Shown here in pieces: positions 1 to 11,240 of a DNA stretch of 64,000 bases (its first letter is position 1; every line of letters starts with the position of its first letter). The translations under genes and the position numbers were made by a program. Source of the stretch: Cristatella mucedo (lineage: Eukaryota; Bryozoa; Phylactolaemata; Cristatellidae); contig WPIO01000138.1 in assembly GCA_009760855.2 (NCBI GenBank), positions 620,001 to 684,000 of the forward strand, written 5' to 3'. The notes beneath the pieces are model-generated. The model saw only the letters and a program-made list of their open reading frames with translations. It made no database searches and was not told where the DNA came from.

Positions 1-480
1 AAGGGGTATACGGACGACATGATGTATACAATAATTAGGCAAGAGAAATTTGAGCTCGCTTAAGAATCTGCGCTTGTAGCAAACATGCTGGTCAAGTAAT
101 AAATACAGTATGAAATGCATGCTAAAGTCGTCAGAGCCTTTCTGTCAGTGCATTTAACTTCGAATAAGGTCCTAAATTTAAATTGGCACGTAGTGTGTGC
201 CTTCAACGCCTAAGCAAATTAATTGGACAGCAGCATCGCAGGCGTTAGGAACGAGTTCATAAGATAAGCTTATTATCTAACCTAGAACACAAACAATACT
301 GAGAAAGGCGACATGCGCTTTCCACAAACTTGTGAACTCGGTTCTCTGGAGGATAGAACCAGCCTTGGTGTTTAGTACCTCGAGAATGATACACGAAACG
401 CCTGCATTCTGCGTTACGTAACCAAACATGATGACGAGAAGTCCACTTGATGGAGACCACCACTCACTAGAGTCCCTTTC
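1..480. repeat. Fragment of the dispersed ~6-kb unit (copy 0 piece)
   Basis: This stretch can be aligned by eye, with many substitutions and small indels, to 8650-9110, 20600-21010 and 26790-27240. Shared landmarks include the aacatgctggtcaa segment near 83 and the aacttgtg segment near 328. No intact gene is seen. A minus-strand reading frame is loosely conserved between the four copies (see findings), but copy 0 shifts frame within it. The next ~470 bases (481-956) hold nothing I can identify. Confidence 0.55.
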
Positions 481-956
481 TGGATGGAGTTAGTGATATT
501 AACAGAAGGATGACTTCGTCTGACTTATGACGCGAATATAGACGACGGCACTCATTATTTGAAGATTACATTGAAACTTCATTTAGCGTTACTTAGAATG
601 CAGGTCCAAAATGCCAAAAAAGTAGCAAGATCGCGTTCTGATATATTAGCACTGAATTCGAAAGACTCACAGCTTGCATTGGCTTGTTGCAGCCCAAGGA
701 AAGCGATACAGTGAAAAACGCCAGCCTTTAAGAAATGCTGACACGGCTCACTCGAAAAGGGTAGAAGGGACGGCAATCGAGGCTCTGCCCTTAATTCGCA
801 AGCTGCGAGTACCTCTAGCTCTTCACAAGCAGCGTGTACACGCGATTCACAGACGCGTCGTCTGAAAAGGGTGAGCAGTCAACAGCCAAAAGTAATCCCC
901 GCTCACGACCACGTTGTTGTTGTTGCCCTACATCTGCTGCAGCATCAGCGCCGGGT

Positions 957-1258
957 CAGATACCCGCCTATTTATCAAAGTATTTACTGGGTCCCTTTGA
1001 TTCGTCCGTTATATTCTTATTCGTGCTGACACTGTGCATGCTGCCACTAACCATGCTTGCATGCTGATTATGCGCATGTCACCCCTGACAATGTTATTCT
1101 TGTTGTTTGGTTAGAACACTACCACTAACCATTCGACGGTGCTTCTTTTTTTTGCAGCCAATGTAAAGCGCCTAGAAAGAGACTCAGTTATCTGAGGGTC
1201 CTTTATCAAGTGTATTCATATTATTAATACTACTATTATTAATATTATAATTATCACT
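957..1258 (+). mobile_element. LINE A 3'-end fragment (CR1/L2-like), 5'-truncated
   Basis: Only the 3' UTR of the LINE family here called LINE A is present. It starts at the cctatttatcaaagta block and ends in the characteristic tail: tgtaaagcgcctagaaagag, then a ctgagggtcctttatcaagtg-like stretch, then a degenerate ATT repeat. The same 3' end occurs more than a dozen times in this window on both strands. Truncation at the 5' side is normal for target-primed reverse transcription. Confidence 0.8.
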
Positions 1259-1359
1259 GCATGAAAATGCTCGAGTACACTTGTTCCTAAAATACGAAAG
1301 ATACTTTAGTATCGTAGTAGGAGATCAAAAGTTGCCTCCAGTTCCATGACTATTATATA

Positions 1360-1705
1360 CGTTTTTTTGCTGGTTAATCAAATCAGAAAAAAAATGTCTA
1401 GTGAGTGGTTGTCAATGTCATAATCTCGAAATTTTTAGACCTTAAAATAAAAAGCCTTTTTCTAATTATCTATGGTCAATCAAAATTCGGTCTCAGACTG
1501 AATCTATCAAGCGCGGAGCTGTTAACAAATTAAAACATGTGAAGCAGTAGCTTGCCAACATGGAAGGATTTGATAAAATAAATCATTAAAAGCCAACTTA
1601 ACTTTGAAGGTATAAGTCTTCAATTTATGCAGCGAATTTTTTTTCGATTAGGCAAGTTTTTTAATTTAGAAAGCTGAAAGTTGCAATATGAGAATCTAAC
1701 GACAT
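1360..1705. repeat. Piece of the ~6-kb unit matching 16850-17190
   Basis: Long blocks are shared with 16850-17190, including atgtctagtgagtggtt versus atgtccagtgagtggttt, the agcctttttctaattatc block and tttaatttagaaagctg. The two stretches keep the same order and spacing. No coding potential is evident. In 1706-2110 I see nothing except a short inverted repeat, tgccgacat...atgtcggca, at 2010-2038. Confidence 0.6.
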
Positions 1706-2119
1706 GATTTAGTAAGTAATTACAAATCTGAAGTAATATGTATAAGGTGTAGTATCGAGGAGTATCAACCATGGTGGACCAAGGGTGACGCATAGATTCA
1801 ACTATTGTACTTTAGTTAGTCTTTGGTGATTAAATTATTGTAGTAAATTGATGCCAAATAGCCGAGTTTCTGACCAAATAACTAGTTGGACTCGAAATAG
1901 TCAACCTGTAACATCACACACAGCCCTATTATTTCTATTCCAACCACAAGCTTTGGGTTCCTATGGGCAGCAGTTCTGTTTTTTCGTCGTTTAGTTTATT
2001 GTTATGTATTTGCCGACATCCAGGACTGAATGTCGGCAAAGCAAGCATTCAATTAATTAGTGACTGCAGCAGATGCCTGCATTTAAATGACATATACAGC
2101 TGGGTATACCAAAGCCCCC

Positions 2120-2746
2120 AGAGGTTTGACAGCATGTCTTCTTTGCTAAAAGCGTCACAGTTGCCACATCACACCATTATTCGCCGACCTGCACTGGCTA
2201 AAAGTCATGCAACGGATCGACTTCAAGGTTTTGTCGATCACTTTTAGGTCACTTCATTCTTTGGCTCCAGCCGATCTCTCAGATCTACTCCCCCAGCAGG
2301 CCAAGCATCGTGCCACCCACTTTTCGGAATCCAACAGTTTACCAATACCTCGTACAAACCTCAAATCCTTTGGAGACCGTGAATTTATTTCGTATGCTCC
2401 CAAAGCTTGTAACTCACTCCCGACTTGCTTCAGAACATCCCCTAACTTGAACAAATTTATAAAAGAACTTAAAAACACACCTATTTAGGACAGCATTTAG
2501 TGGGTTCCTCTGACTCGTCCTTCATTCGCTTATGCGTGCTGACACTGTGCATGCTACCACTAACAACATTTGCATGCTGACCCTGTGCATGTTACCCCTT
2601 ACCATGTTATTCATGTTGTCTATCAAGCATGATATTACTCGTCATTCAATCGCGTTTCCCTTAGCAGCAAATGTAAAGCGCTTAAAAAGAGATTGAGTTC
2701 TCTGGGGGGCGCTTTATCAAGTGGATTATTATTACTATCATTATGA
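2120..2746 (+). mobile_element. LINE A fragment: C-terminal [20 protein letters not shown] ORF plus 3' UTR
   Basis: This contains the family's C-terminal coding block, recognisable as translations of LHWL..KQRIDFKVLS, then SDLLPQQAKHRATHFSES, then the FGDR.F.SYAPKACNSLPTC stretch, followed by the 3' UTR and an ATT tail near 2745. Several frameshifts and substitutions show it is dead. It is 5'-truncated. The next element (LINE B) begins within about 15 bases. Confidence 0.85.
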
Positions 2747-2757
2747 ATATACAAAGA

Positions 2758-3275
2758 CCTATAACGGTTGCGGATTGATAAATGGATGCAGATCAAAGTT
2801 CCTAGGCTGATCCATAAGGCCAGCCACGGCTTGGCTCCTCCATACCTAGCTGAACAGCTGAAATAGTTTCAGCTCTTCATGCCCTCAGGTCCTGAATAAA
2901 CAATAAATTAGCTGTTCCATTAATCCACTCAAAGACCGGTGCCGACGGAAGCTTTAGCTCTGCTGGTACTAGACTGTGGAACCGGCTTCCGCAATTCTTA
3001 CCCAACGACAGCTACTCTCCTGCTGCCAACGCATCCTTTTCTGCTCTCCTGAGCTGCTACTTCCATGCTACTCACTACCTCAACTGCTCACCTAACTCTG
3101 CTATACTTCCCGCTTTCTATTTGTTCCGTGAGATGAAGTCTGTTGGTTAGCAATTGCTTACCGAAAGCCAATTAGGCTGTGAGTGAGCTATAGAAAACTC
3201 TCCTGCATAACAACCGCATAGTCTTTTTAGCTTTGTGGGGTTACAGACGGAGATACATTACATTAAATTACACCA
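2758..3275 (+). mobile_element. LINE B fragment (second CR1/L2-like family), 3' end
   Basis: This matches the better preserved LINE B copy at 51335-52200. Shared features are the translated ASHGLAPPYLAEQL block, the AGTRLWNRLPQFLPND block, and the 3' end gagatacattacattaaatt. The tail unit is ACATT, unlike the ATT tail of LINE A, so the two families are distinct. Stops and frameshifts are present. Positions 3276-4200 that follow hold no recognisable feature. Confidence 0.8.
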
Positions 3276-4210
3276 GCTAGTAAGATCATTGGCTAGCAAT
3301 ATGCACTGAATCAAAAACCGATACTTATATAGATATATTCAATCACACTGAGAAAATATTAACAAGCCATTTTATTGAATGAAAAATACATCTAAGCCAA
3401 GATTTAAATGATGAAAACTCTCAACGGGTCCTGGCCGTATCCAGAAGAATGTTCCAGAGATTGAGCGCCTATGAATAAAGATAAATAAATTAATGAATGT
3501 TATTTATTTGTATAGAGCTCTAACATAACTTGATCTCTATTCGGGCGTTTCTCATTTAACACAGGGGTCTAAAGGATACATATTTAGATAGTGCGAAACA
3601 GGCGATGCCAGAGCATACTGAAAATACTCTGAATATGTAGGCTAGTGCAAGTCAGAAAGAAGAACTGTAATCCAGCTGAAAGATGATAAGATCAATTTGA
3701 CGCTTATAGGAAGTCTCTGAAGCTCACGTTGCAGTGACGTGACGAGTAGGCTATGCACTTGAGTAATAGAGAGAAGAGCTTCTGGTTTTTAGTTGTCAGT
3801 GGTGTGAAATACTTTAAAATACATAAATTAAGATGTCTAGTCGACAGACTCCAAAGGTGTAAGGTGAAAACATAAACATACAGATACCTAGAAATAAAGA
3901 CTTACATCAAATTCTTATCAATGCAATTATATTTTGTGTTCCTGTCCTATATATGTTAGGGTGTTGGATAGCCTTGAAAATCGTTGTGAGCTGGAACAGG
4001 TTTAGGTCTTTTTACTTTCACTATTATTCAGCAACGAATTTACTTTCTAAGTGTAAATCCAGAGGATAACATGTCTGCATCGTATCCAGTATTGTTGCAA
4101 TAAAGTTAAGATATTTCTGTCTTTTTACAAGCAATAAGTCTTTGGTCGGACTAACTGGCACGAAATCGTCGCGAGTGAGAGACAGGGTTGATGAAGTTTT
4201 TAGGATACCA

Positions 4211-4216
4211 TTTATT
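4211..4216 (-). terminator. Poly(A) signal AATAAA for the cationic peptide gene
   Basis: A canonical AATAAA reads on the minus strand about 82 bases beyond the TAG stop of the cationic peptide gene. This is a suitable distance for its 3' UTR. Confidence 0.45.
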
Positions 4217-4297
4217 TCATATACGGCTTTACAGAAGAGAAGCTAAGCAGTGAAATTTCTTTAAGATATCACGACTTTCCGTTTCAGTAGACTATTT

Positions 4298-4849
4298 CTA
4301 GCTTAAAATCTTGCCAAATTTTAGAGCATGCTTGTAAGCATGCTTTTTTCTGTGGAGGAGTTTCTTTAATATCTTCTTAAACAATTTCCTCTTCTCTCCG
4401 TCATATTCTGAAATGAAGCAGGCAAAACACACGTCGACAATAATTTAAGCCATGCTCGCAACTCAATCTAATCCATAGTTCCGCCTGCTGAGCTGGCCCA
4501 GCTCTCTGGTTAGTTACCCTTGAAAATCTCCTCCATTTCAGCTTCCAGCTCAGTGCTCAAATCAGAGTTTTCCTCCACAGTCTGCAATACCACCACAGGG
4601 TGATTGACTTTAGCTATTTAGTATGCGAAACGATAGGCATACAGCAGATAATGCAAATATCAGCTACGCATCATTGCCTTGAGAACACCGTATTGCTGAT
4701 CTCTAGTTTATTGACAAACACAAGCTCGCCAATTCGTGAAGCAGTAAGAAATCAATTATAATTAAATTATTAAACCTGATAAAACTTACCACAGACATCA
4801 CGAGATTAAACAGAAAAGCAGCAACAACAATCACAGCGAGAGACTTCAT
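4298..4849 (-). CDS. Secreted cationic amphipathic peptide precursor (antimicrobial-peptide-like), three exons
   Basis: Likely a host-defence peptide precursor, secreted and cleaved at a dibasic site. Coding exons, read on the minus strand, are 4849-4790, 4581-4518 and 4407-4298, with donors gtaagt and gtaact, acceptors ttgcag and tttcag, and consistent phases (77 codons plus TAG). Exon 1 encodes a 20-residue start-and-hydrophobic-core segment typical of a signal peptide. Exon 2 encodes an acidic segment with about nine Asp/Glu in 21 residues. Exon 3 begins YDGEKR, giving a Lys-Arg site, and then about 29 residues starting KLFKKILKKLL, with ten Lys, one Arg, three His and almost no acid. Exon boundaries therefore follow the domain boundaries. 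The start is fixed by ATG just after a strong acceptor (tttgatttcag, ending at 4855), which implies a 5' UTR intron or trans-splicing. If the second donor is not used, exon 2 ends Gly-Asn-stop. The architecture recalls cnidarian arminin-type precursors, but I claim no sequence match. Confidence 0.68.
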
Positions 4850-4854
4850 TTTCT

Positions 4855-4875
4855 CTGAAATCAAAAGAAAAATCG
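4855..4875 (-). promoter_or_regulatory. 3' splice acceptor immediately upstream of the peptide gene start codon
   Basis: On the minus strand a pyrimidine tract and CAG (ttttcttttgatttcag) end five bases before the ATG of the cationic peptide gene. It is either the end of an intron in the 5' UTR or a spliced-leader acceptor. No upstream exon could be assigned in 4876-5870, which otherwise shows nothing convincing. Confidence 0.5.
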
Positions 4876-5879
4876 GTTTAAGCTATTTCCCTTAAAATAC
4901 GAAGAAAGAACTGATTAAGGTAACAGATTCTGGTCTAATGTATTGCATATTTTTTATTCGCATTACATTTCACGATAGGAATAGTAAATTGGTACCAATA
5001 TGTTACGTAGGTAAAACCGCTGGTTAGCAAGCAAAGCCATTTGAGTACAACCATTGGGATTCTACTATGAAATGTACACCCTAATAATCAGTTTGTACAA
5101 CTTTGTACTGCATGTAGACTGCAGGAGTTGCTTTACTCCTGAATGACGTGCATGTAAGAATCCAGTGACTTGTGAAGATTGTAAAAAACGTTGTTGAGAA
5201 TGAAAGTTTTTGTTTAGGCAAATCTTCTTTTGTAGAAAATGCATATTCGATAGGTCTGCAAAGCACTGAAGAAGAATTAAATCAATAAATTCTAAAGAGG
5301 AACCTGTTGGAGAACACTTGAACAGTCGACGCAACTTGCATGTAGCAATTAGCTGATGAAGCAAGCAGCAAACCAAACATAGCAATAGCCGTTGCAATGA
5401 AAGAAAAATATCATCACCAAGAACATTAACCACACACACCAAGTAGAGCTAGCAGGTTCTGCAATGCCGATAGCTAGTTTGGCTGCAAATTACAAATTGG
5501 TCCTAGCTCACTCACTCTCTCACTATCTCGTGGTCAATATCGTGTAGCACGCTCCAGCCCAATTGACTGCTAGAAAGCTGACACACTCACAACTGAAGAT
5601 TTTCAGAGGCTAGGAAACGAGCTAATTATCGCTGCTCACCGTTTGATGAAATAGAATGCAGGAGCTCGTGAAAGGCACCTGGCTAGTCGAAGTTTAAATA
5701 GCTTAGAAAAATGCTGGTAGTGGCTATGAACACACCTCCACAATAGTTGACAGAATAGTCAGAATCAGTAAGAGGGCAAGCAGAGGTCAGTGTGAAAACG
5801 CCAGCAGAAAGAGCAGGGAATGTTTAGACTGCAAACAGAACATGCTTGAGAGTTCAAGGTTTGTGGCTAATGATAGATA

Positions 5880-6275
5880 CGCCACAGCTGCAAAGCCATA
5901 AACAAGCAGCTACCAGTGAAAGGCATGCCACTTTTCATACGGCTGCACCCTGCTGATGAGTGGCAACGCTTTCTACGAGCTTGCTCACTACCCATGCATC
6001 AGCCGTTGAACGATTTAGCTATGTGGCTATGGCTTACACAAAGCAGCCCAAGGCGAGGACATCAGAGATATGTTTTGAAGGAACGTTGTCAGCCGCTCAT
6101 GCTGCCTCCGCCCTGACTGAGATGATCCTAACTCGATCAATCTACACCGATATACGATCAATCTACACCGTCCAGTGATTCCTGTGCTGAACGCCAGACC
6201 TGACCTAGTTCTGTGTTGTTCAGTTACGGCTTTGGAGAATAAATTAAAGCAGCTGGAAACTATTATTGGGTGCCT
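5880..6275. repeat. Piece of the ~6-kb unit (internal part)
   Basis: This aligns with 9530-9900, 21440-21830 and 27660-28090. Shared landmarks are ctaccagtgaaagg, gatgagtggcaacg and the tacggctttggagaataaa block. It then jumps directly to sequence equivalent to 17770, so this copy has lost the middle of the unit. Confidence 0.5.
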
Positions 6276-6429
6276 AGATAGTCACCGTCTCACCAATGGA
6301 AGCTGAGCTACCTTCAGCTAAAGCTCTATAAATAGCACCATTATAAACATTATTTAGATATAAGCTTAATGTTGCGACGACTACAGCAATTACAATTGCT
6401 GGCTAGCTTTTAGCCACTGCAAATCACTC

Positions 6430-7036
6430 TTAGTGAGCAGTACACTGGCCAAATTTCACCATTTCTGGCAGACCTGCACTTGCTCCCAGTCGAGATTGCA
6501 TCGACTTCAAGGTTAAGTCAATCACTTTTAGGTACCTTCACTCTTTGGCTCTAGCCTCCCTGTCTGACCAACTCCCCCTCCAGGCTAAGCATCGTACCAC
6601 CCGCTTTTCGGAATATTATTTTTTTCTATGCCTCGTACCAGCCTTACAATTCTTTGGAGATCGGGCCTTTAGTTTGTATGCTCCAAAAGCTTGGAACTCA
6701 TTCCCGACTTGAATTACGATCTCTCCTGAGATGTCCACATTTAAAGATAAACCAGAAACCCATCTATTTATCACAGAATGTACTGGGTCCATCTGATCCA
6801 CCTTACGTGCTTATGCACGCTGACACTGTGCATTCTGGCTCTAACCATACTTGTATGTTGACCCTGTTCTTGTCACCCCGAACCATGTTATTATTATTGT
6901 TTATTGAGTGTACTACAATACACCATTCAATCGTGCGTTCTTTGCAGAAAATCTAAACTGCTTAGAAGGAGCTTGACGTCTCTGAGGGTGCTATACCGAA
7001 TGCACTATTATTATTATTATTATTACTATTATTATT
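6430..7036 (+). mobile_element. LINE A relic inside unit copy 1
   Basis: The C-terminal [20 protein letters not shown] block begins near the LADLHLLPVE-like translation and continues into the 3' UTR (aaaatctaaactgcttagaa and the gtctctgagggtgctatacc block) and an ATT repeat at 7006-7036. It is heavily mutated. Its equivalents at 17925-18575 and 24175-24950 occupy the same place in the other unit copies, so insertion preceded duplication. Confidence 0.8.
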
Positions 7037-7379
7037 GCGAAAGTAATTTGAATTGAATGCAGTTGATTGCGGAGGAATAAACGGTTAGCTGCACGGAGGG
7101 CTGATGCTACAATTTGTTTGCTGTTATCTCAAATTTGGACTGTGCGACCACTGAGTTGATACGTAAATGCTTATTATAATGAACGAGACTCATATTTTCA
7201 AGGGAATTTGCTCATTTATTTAGCACCAGTCTGACTCACCAATTCCTAGCTTTGCTAACTTTTTCAAGGCAGTGCAAAATTCGTGACTTATGATAATTCC
7301 GAAAGTATTAGTTATTTCTTCGTAATAATGTTACATCATACGGAGAATAGGTGTCAGGTCCTAAACATGTCGAAGTAGC

Positions 7380-7540
7380 CCAAGTATAGGCTGGTAACTT
7401 GTTGATTCGTATTTCGTTGGGTGATGCCTGTTTACACTGTGCACTATTTTAGAGGATATTACCATCACAGATTTACTACTAATTTATATCTAGTGTCTGC
7501 TAAGTGCCTAGAAAGAAATTCAGTTCTCTACTGAGATTCT
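7380..7540 (+). mobile_element. Old LINE A-type 3' tail relic
   Basis: A decayed version of the LINE A 3' UTR (taagtgcctagaaagaaatt followed by cagttctct). It is shared at the same position in copies 2 (18955-19112) and 3 (25300-25470). Confidence 0.5.
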
Positions 7541-10224
7541 GATAGTACCCAGCCAGGCACAGAATTTACCTTGGCTGACTTTAAACCGGCATGGTTGGTT
7601 GGTAGAAATATCAAGCAACGACTTGGAGTATCTATGCAGAGAAAGTTATGTTATTAAGACACCTCAACACCCGACCAAGGAATCTTTTTATTGTCTGTGT
7701 TAATCCAATGCTTCGCATCAACTATTTTCACTTGCATTCACGTTATTTCTGTGTACGACCTATTTCCCGTTGAGGCAAGAAAGGGCCTGTGGTAAAACAA
7801 ATGCAGGAAGCGCGTGCAAATGTAGAAATGTAGAAGAAAGTCACGTGCTTGTCGAACCAAGGTAAAGTCTTTGGGCGACGTTCAAGTAATACTCTGCCTA
7901 CATAATGAAGCAATACATGAGCTGCCTCCGTATGCTTGCTCGTTCGGAGGGAACGGTAGCTGCCAGTTGCAATAGATTAGTCGGAAGTCACTTTCCAGCA
8001 CGCGTTCTTATTTATCTCGCTCTGAAAGGAGCCGTCTTCATTGCAACCACTGCGCTCCAATGATCGAATCCCATTACCAGTGTGTAAAGCAGGAATAACC
8101 GTTTCCTAAATTTTATCCTTGCACGTTGAAGTAAACGTTCTCTGCCAGTCAAACTAACCCGTTTTATCAGCGAAATCAAAATTATTTCTGAAAAGGATCA
8201 CCTGACATTGTAGCATATTTCATAGGAAAGGATACTCAACAGATCGAACTAATGACGCTAGGAGTGGCTCAAGGCGTACAATTGTGTAAAGTCTGTTCAG
8301 TCTTACGCTGGCAGCTGTCACTACGTTGCAGTAGTTCGAATTAGATAAATAGCCTGCTGATTTAGTGGTCATCGAGATTAAGAGCTTATTGCACTGGGCT
8401 GTTTAATAAGATTAAATCATTATTTTCTAACCCAGTTAAAGAACAAAGAACCAACATGGCTGAGCATCTTATCCTTGTGACGAACAAACAGCCATGCTTA
8501 AATCTTCAGGGAAAATAACTTGCTATGGCAGTGGCATCTTGTCTGGTGCTGTATGAAAATTTCCAGAAGCCAGACACCCTCTAAACGGCTTTGTTCACCG
8601 GTAATATTTATTTAACGGTCTACGCTCCGATTGATCAAGAAACCATGGATTACAGTATATACACGCAACTATTAGTTAGCCAAGTGAAATTTGCATTCCC
8701 CAAATAATACGAATTTGCAGAAAACATGCTGGTCAAACACTAAGTAGACCATGAAATCAGACCTAAACAAATCATAATTTTCCGATCAATACATATAACA
8801 GTGAGTTTTGTCCAGATAATTTAAGCAAATTGGAAAAGAACCACAGAATGCCTAAGAAAACTAATGATAGAACACAATTGAAGATATTAGAACCGAGTAC
8901 CTACGAAGGTTTATGATTTGAGCTAGAACAAGCCGATCCTAAATATACGTATACTTTTCAAAAACTTGTGGGCTTGGTTCACTGGAGGGTTGAACGATCC
9001 TTTGGAGTTCAGTACCACGGCCAGGAAGCAGACAACACCTGCAGTGTGTGGAATGTAGTTACACCTGATAACGAGAAATCCAAAGGAACGAGACCACCAC
9101 ACGTTCGAGCTCCGTTCAATTTCGAGTTTGAGAGAATGGCGAAATGATAGCAGCGTCGAAAATTTGACTTAAAAAAGCTGACATCGCGAGGCACACACAG
9201 TCGACGAATCACACTGGATTGATTTAAGCTAACCTCTGCAATTACCTAGGGTATCTGAAAGAGAGAAGTCTGCTACGACATGACATAACAGAGTCTAAGA
9301 GAAGAGGAGGCTGAGTTAGGATGAGGTTATGGAATCTAGGATGTCTTATCAAACGAGAGTCGTTTGAGGATGGGTAAGACACAGGCTCGGTGGTCATAAG
9401 CCAACGGGACTGCAATCTAGTCGCAGCTGCACAACCGCTTTGGCTTTTTTGAGCTACTGTTGATGTAGCAATAAACAGCACGAGGCTACTTAGTGAGAGA
9501 GGTCACCAGCAGAAAGGTCATACAGGAGCTGCTACCAGTGAAAGCTTGTAACGTGGCACATAGCTGCACGCTGCCTATGAGTGGTAACGTTATGCCCGCA
9601 TCGGCTAATGCCAGCGGATGATTTTGCGATGGGGCTATCGAGGCAAATCCGATCGAAGCTCTTCCATGAAAACTTAATCGTGCGACCCAACCGTCACTGC
9701 CCAAGCAGCAGCTACTGCTTCCAGGAAGCAGTGCGATGCGTGAGCAATCCGCTTGTGCTTTAGAAAGACTAGTCTGCAGCCCTTACTGCCACGAGTAGTA
9801 GTGTACTGCCTCACACGATAATTCTTTGCTTTCCTGTGATGCTGTCCATGAAGACAGACATGATCTAGCCCTAAATAGTCGTGATACAGATAAGGAAGTG
9901 TAGCTTAAAGTAGCGGAAAAATAATAAGCGGCTCATTGATGTAAGATACTGCATCCTGAGACTGAACCCAGTCGTTCACGACGTGACTTACAGGACTAAA
10001 GCTATCATAGAAATGACTATATTTCCGGCATCTATGAGGATGCCATAGCAATGTCACAAATAATTTTCATCACTGAATCGAGTGTTTACAAACGTTTTCT
10101 GGATTGCTGTCTTACAATCTCTCAACTTTTTTGCTGGATCTCTCAAAATCGTTTAATACTATTTCTACTATAAAAATATTAGCGGATTGTATAGCCTCTT
10201 CTTATAGCGACAGAACGGTTATTT

Positions 10225-11240
10225 TAAGGCTATGCACATTGATACTGTTATTTAATTTAATTTCTGTCGTTCAACAGTAAATGCATTACAATATTTAATT
10301 CTAAAATACAATATTTTGTAATGTCTACTTCCTATATACAATATGTTGCAATAGTCATTAAAGAATATAATGTATTGTCATATTATATCCCACCAATGCA
10401 ATCAGTTGCACATCGTATGTTGCAATGTTGTTCTCTGTGCTTTCAGCAATAATCGTTATATTCTTGTTCGTTCTCTTTGTTATCATTGGCTGTCTTTGAG
10501 AATATTTCATTCACCATCCATACGACCAGAGCGAAATTTCACAGTGACTTGTTTTTATTCAGAAAAACAGCACATCCAAAGTTCTGGGTTGCAAATTACG
10601 CTGGTAAGGACAAAACACTCGCTTAGCCATGGGGAAAAGTCTCTCCACCTCATTTAATGTTGGAAGCAAGAAGCGGATGTTTATGTACTTGGTGCAAGCT
10701 TTCTTCTCTTCAACATGTTGTTGCTTGAGTGCTCGCTCAGCAAAGGACAATTGAACATAATCATCTGCAGCGTTTTCCCAGCCCGGAGATACAGGCAGAA
10801 ACAATTGTTCAACAGCACGTTTTTTATGAATTGTCAGAGTGTTCTTCTTGTTTGTTTGTATCTTGACGATGGCCTTTTCCAAATATTTGCCATGGATAAT
10901 ATCTCCATCGCTACCAACATAGTTGTGGAAGGCAAACTCTGGGTACTAGTCAGTGATCTATTGGAATAAAACATTCGATTCTTTCATGGACATGTAGCGT
11001 CGCTGCAGCGCTATGCTGCATGTATTGATACTGTCAAGCAATCCAGTACAGTATATTGATACTGCTAAGCAATCCAGTAGAATATGTTGGTATGGTTACC
11101 TAAATCAGTAGAATGTGTTGTGCCAATAAATTGCAGTATATTGTATCTACAATGTATTGCTACGCAGCCTTGATTAGTGGATACATATTTAAGGTGTACG
11201 TAACGAGGAGCTAATAGCTGCGGTTGTAATATGCACTTAG
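10225..11240 (-). mobile_element. hAT-like DNA transposon remnant, unique to unit copy 1
   Basis: This block replaces sequence present in the other unit copies and so is an insertion. Its minus strand carries a transposase relic (see the separate entry). Short repeats of a tattgatactg...aagcaatccagta motif lie at about 11018-11080. I could not define terminal inverted repeats or an 8-bp target duplication, so the ends are approximate. Confidence 0.5.
10510..10945 (-). pseudogene. hAT-family transposase C-terminal relic
   Basis: The minus-strand translation carries a block resembling the C-terminal dimerisation region of BED/hAT transposases. It reads YINIRFLLPTLNEVERLFPM, then AKRV, then a leucine/phenylalanine-rich stretch and LNKNKSL, against the typical family pattern of a Phe-x-Pro-Pro-Thr-Ser...ERxFSxAKxV...LLFLxxN. 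A one-base frameshift separates LFF from LNKNKS, and a stop replaces the expected Trp. Upstream, PEFAFHNY and GKYLEKAIVKIQ fit the preceding region. The N-terminal catalytic part is absent. This is dead. The assignment rests on motif memory, not a search. Confidence 0.55.

Noticed and set aside
5065-5442. 125-codon minus-strand frame with a hydrophobic start
   Set aside because: No domain, no splice support as a gene, and composition typical of flanking AT-rich DNA. It might overlap the 5' UTR of the peptide gene but is not supported as coding.
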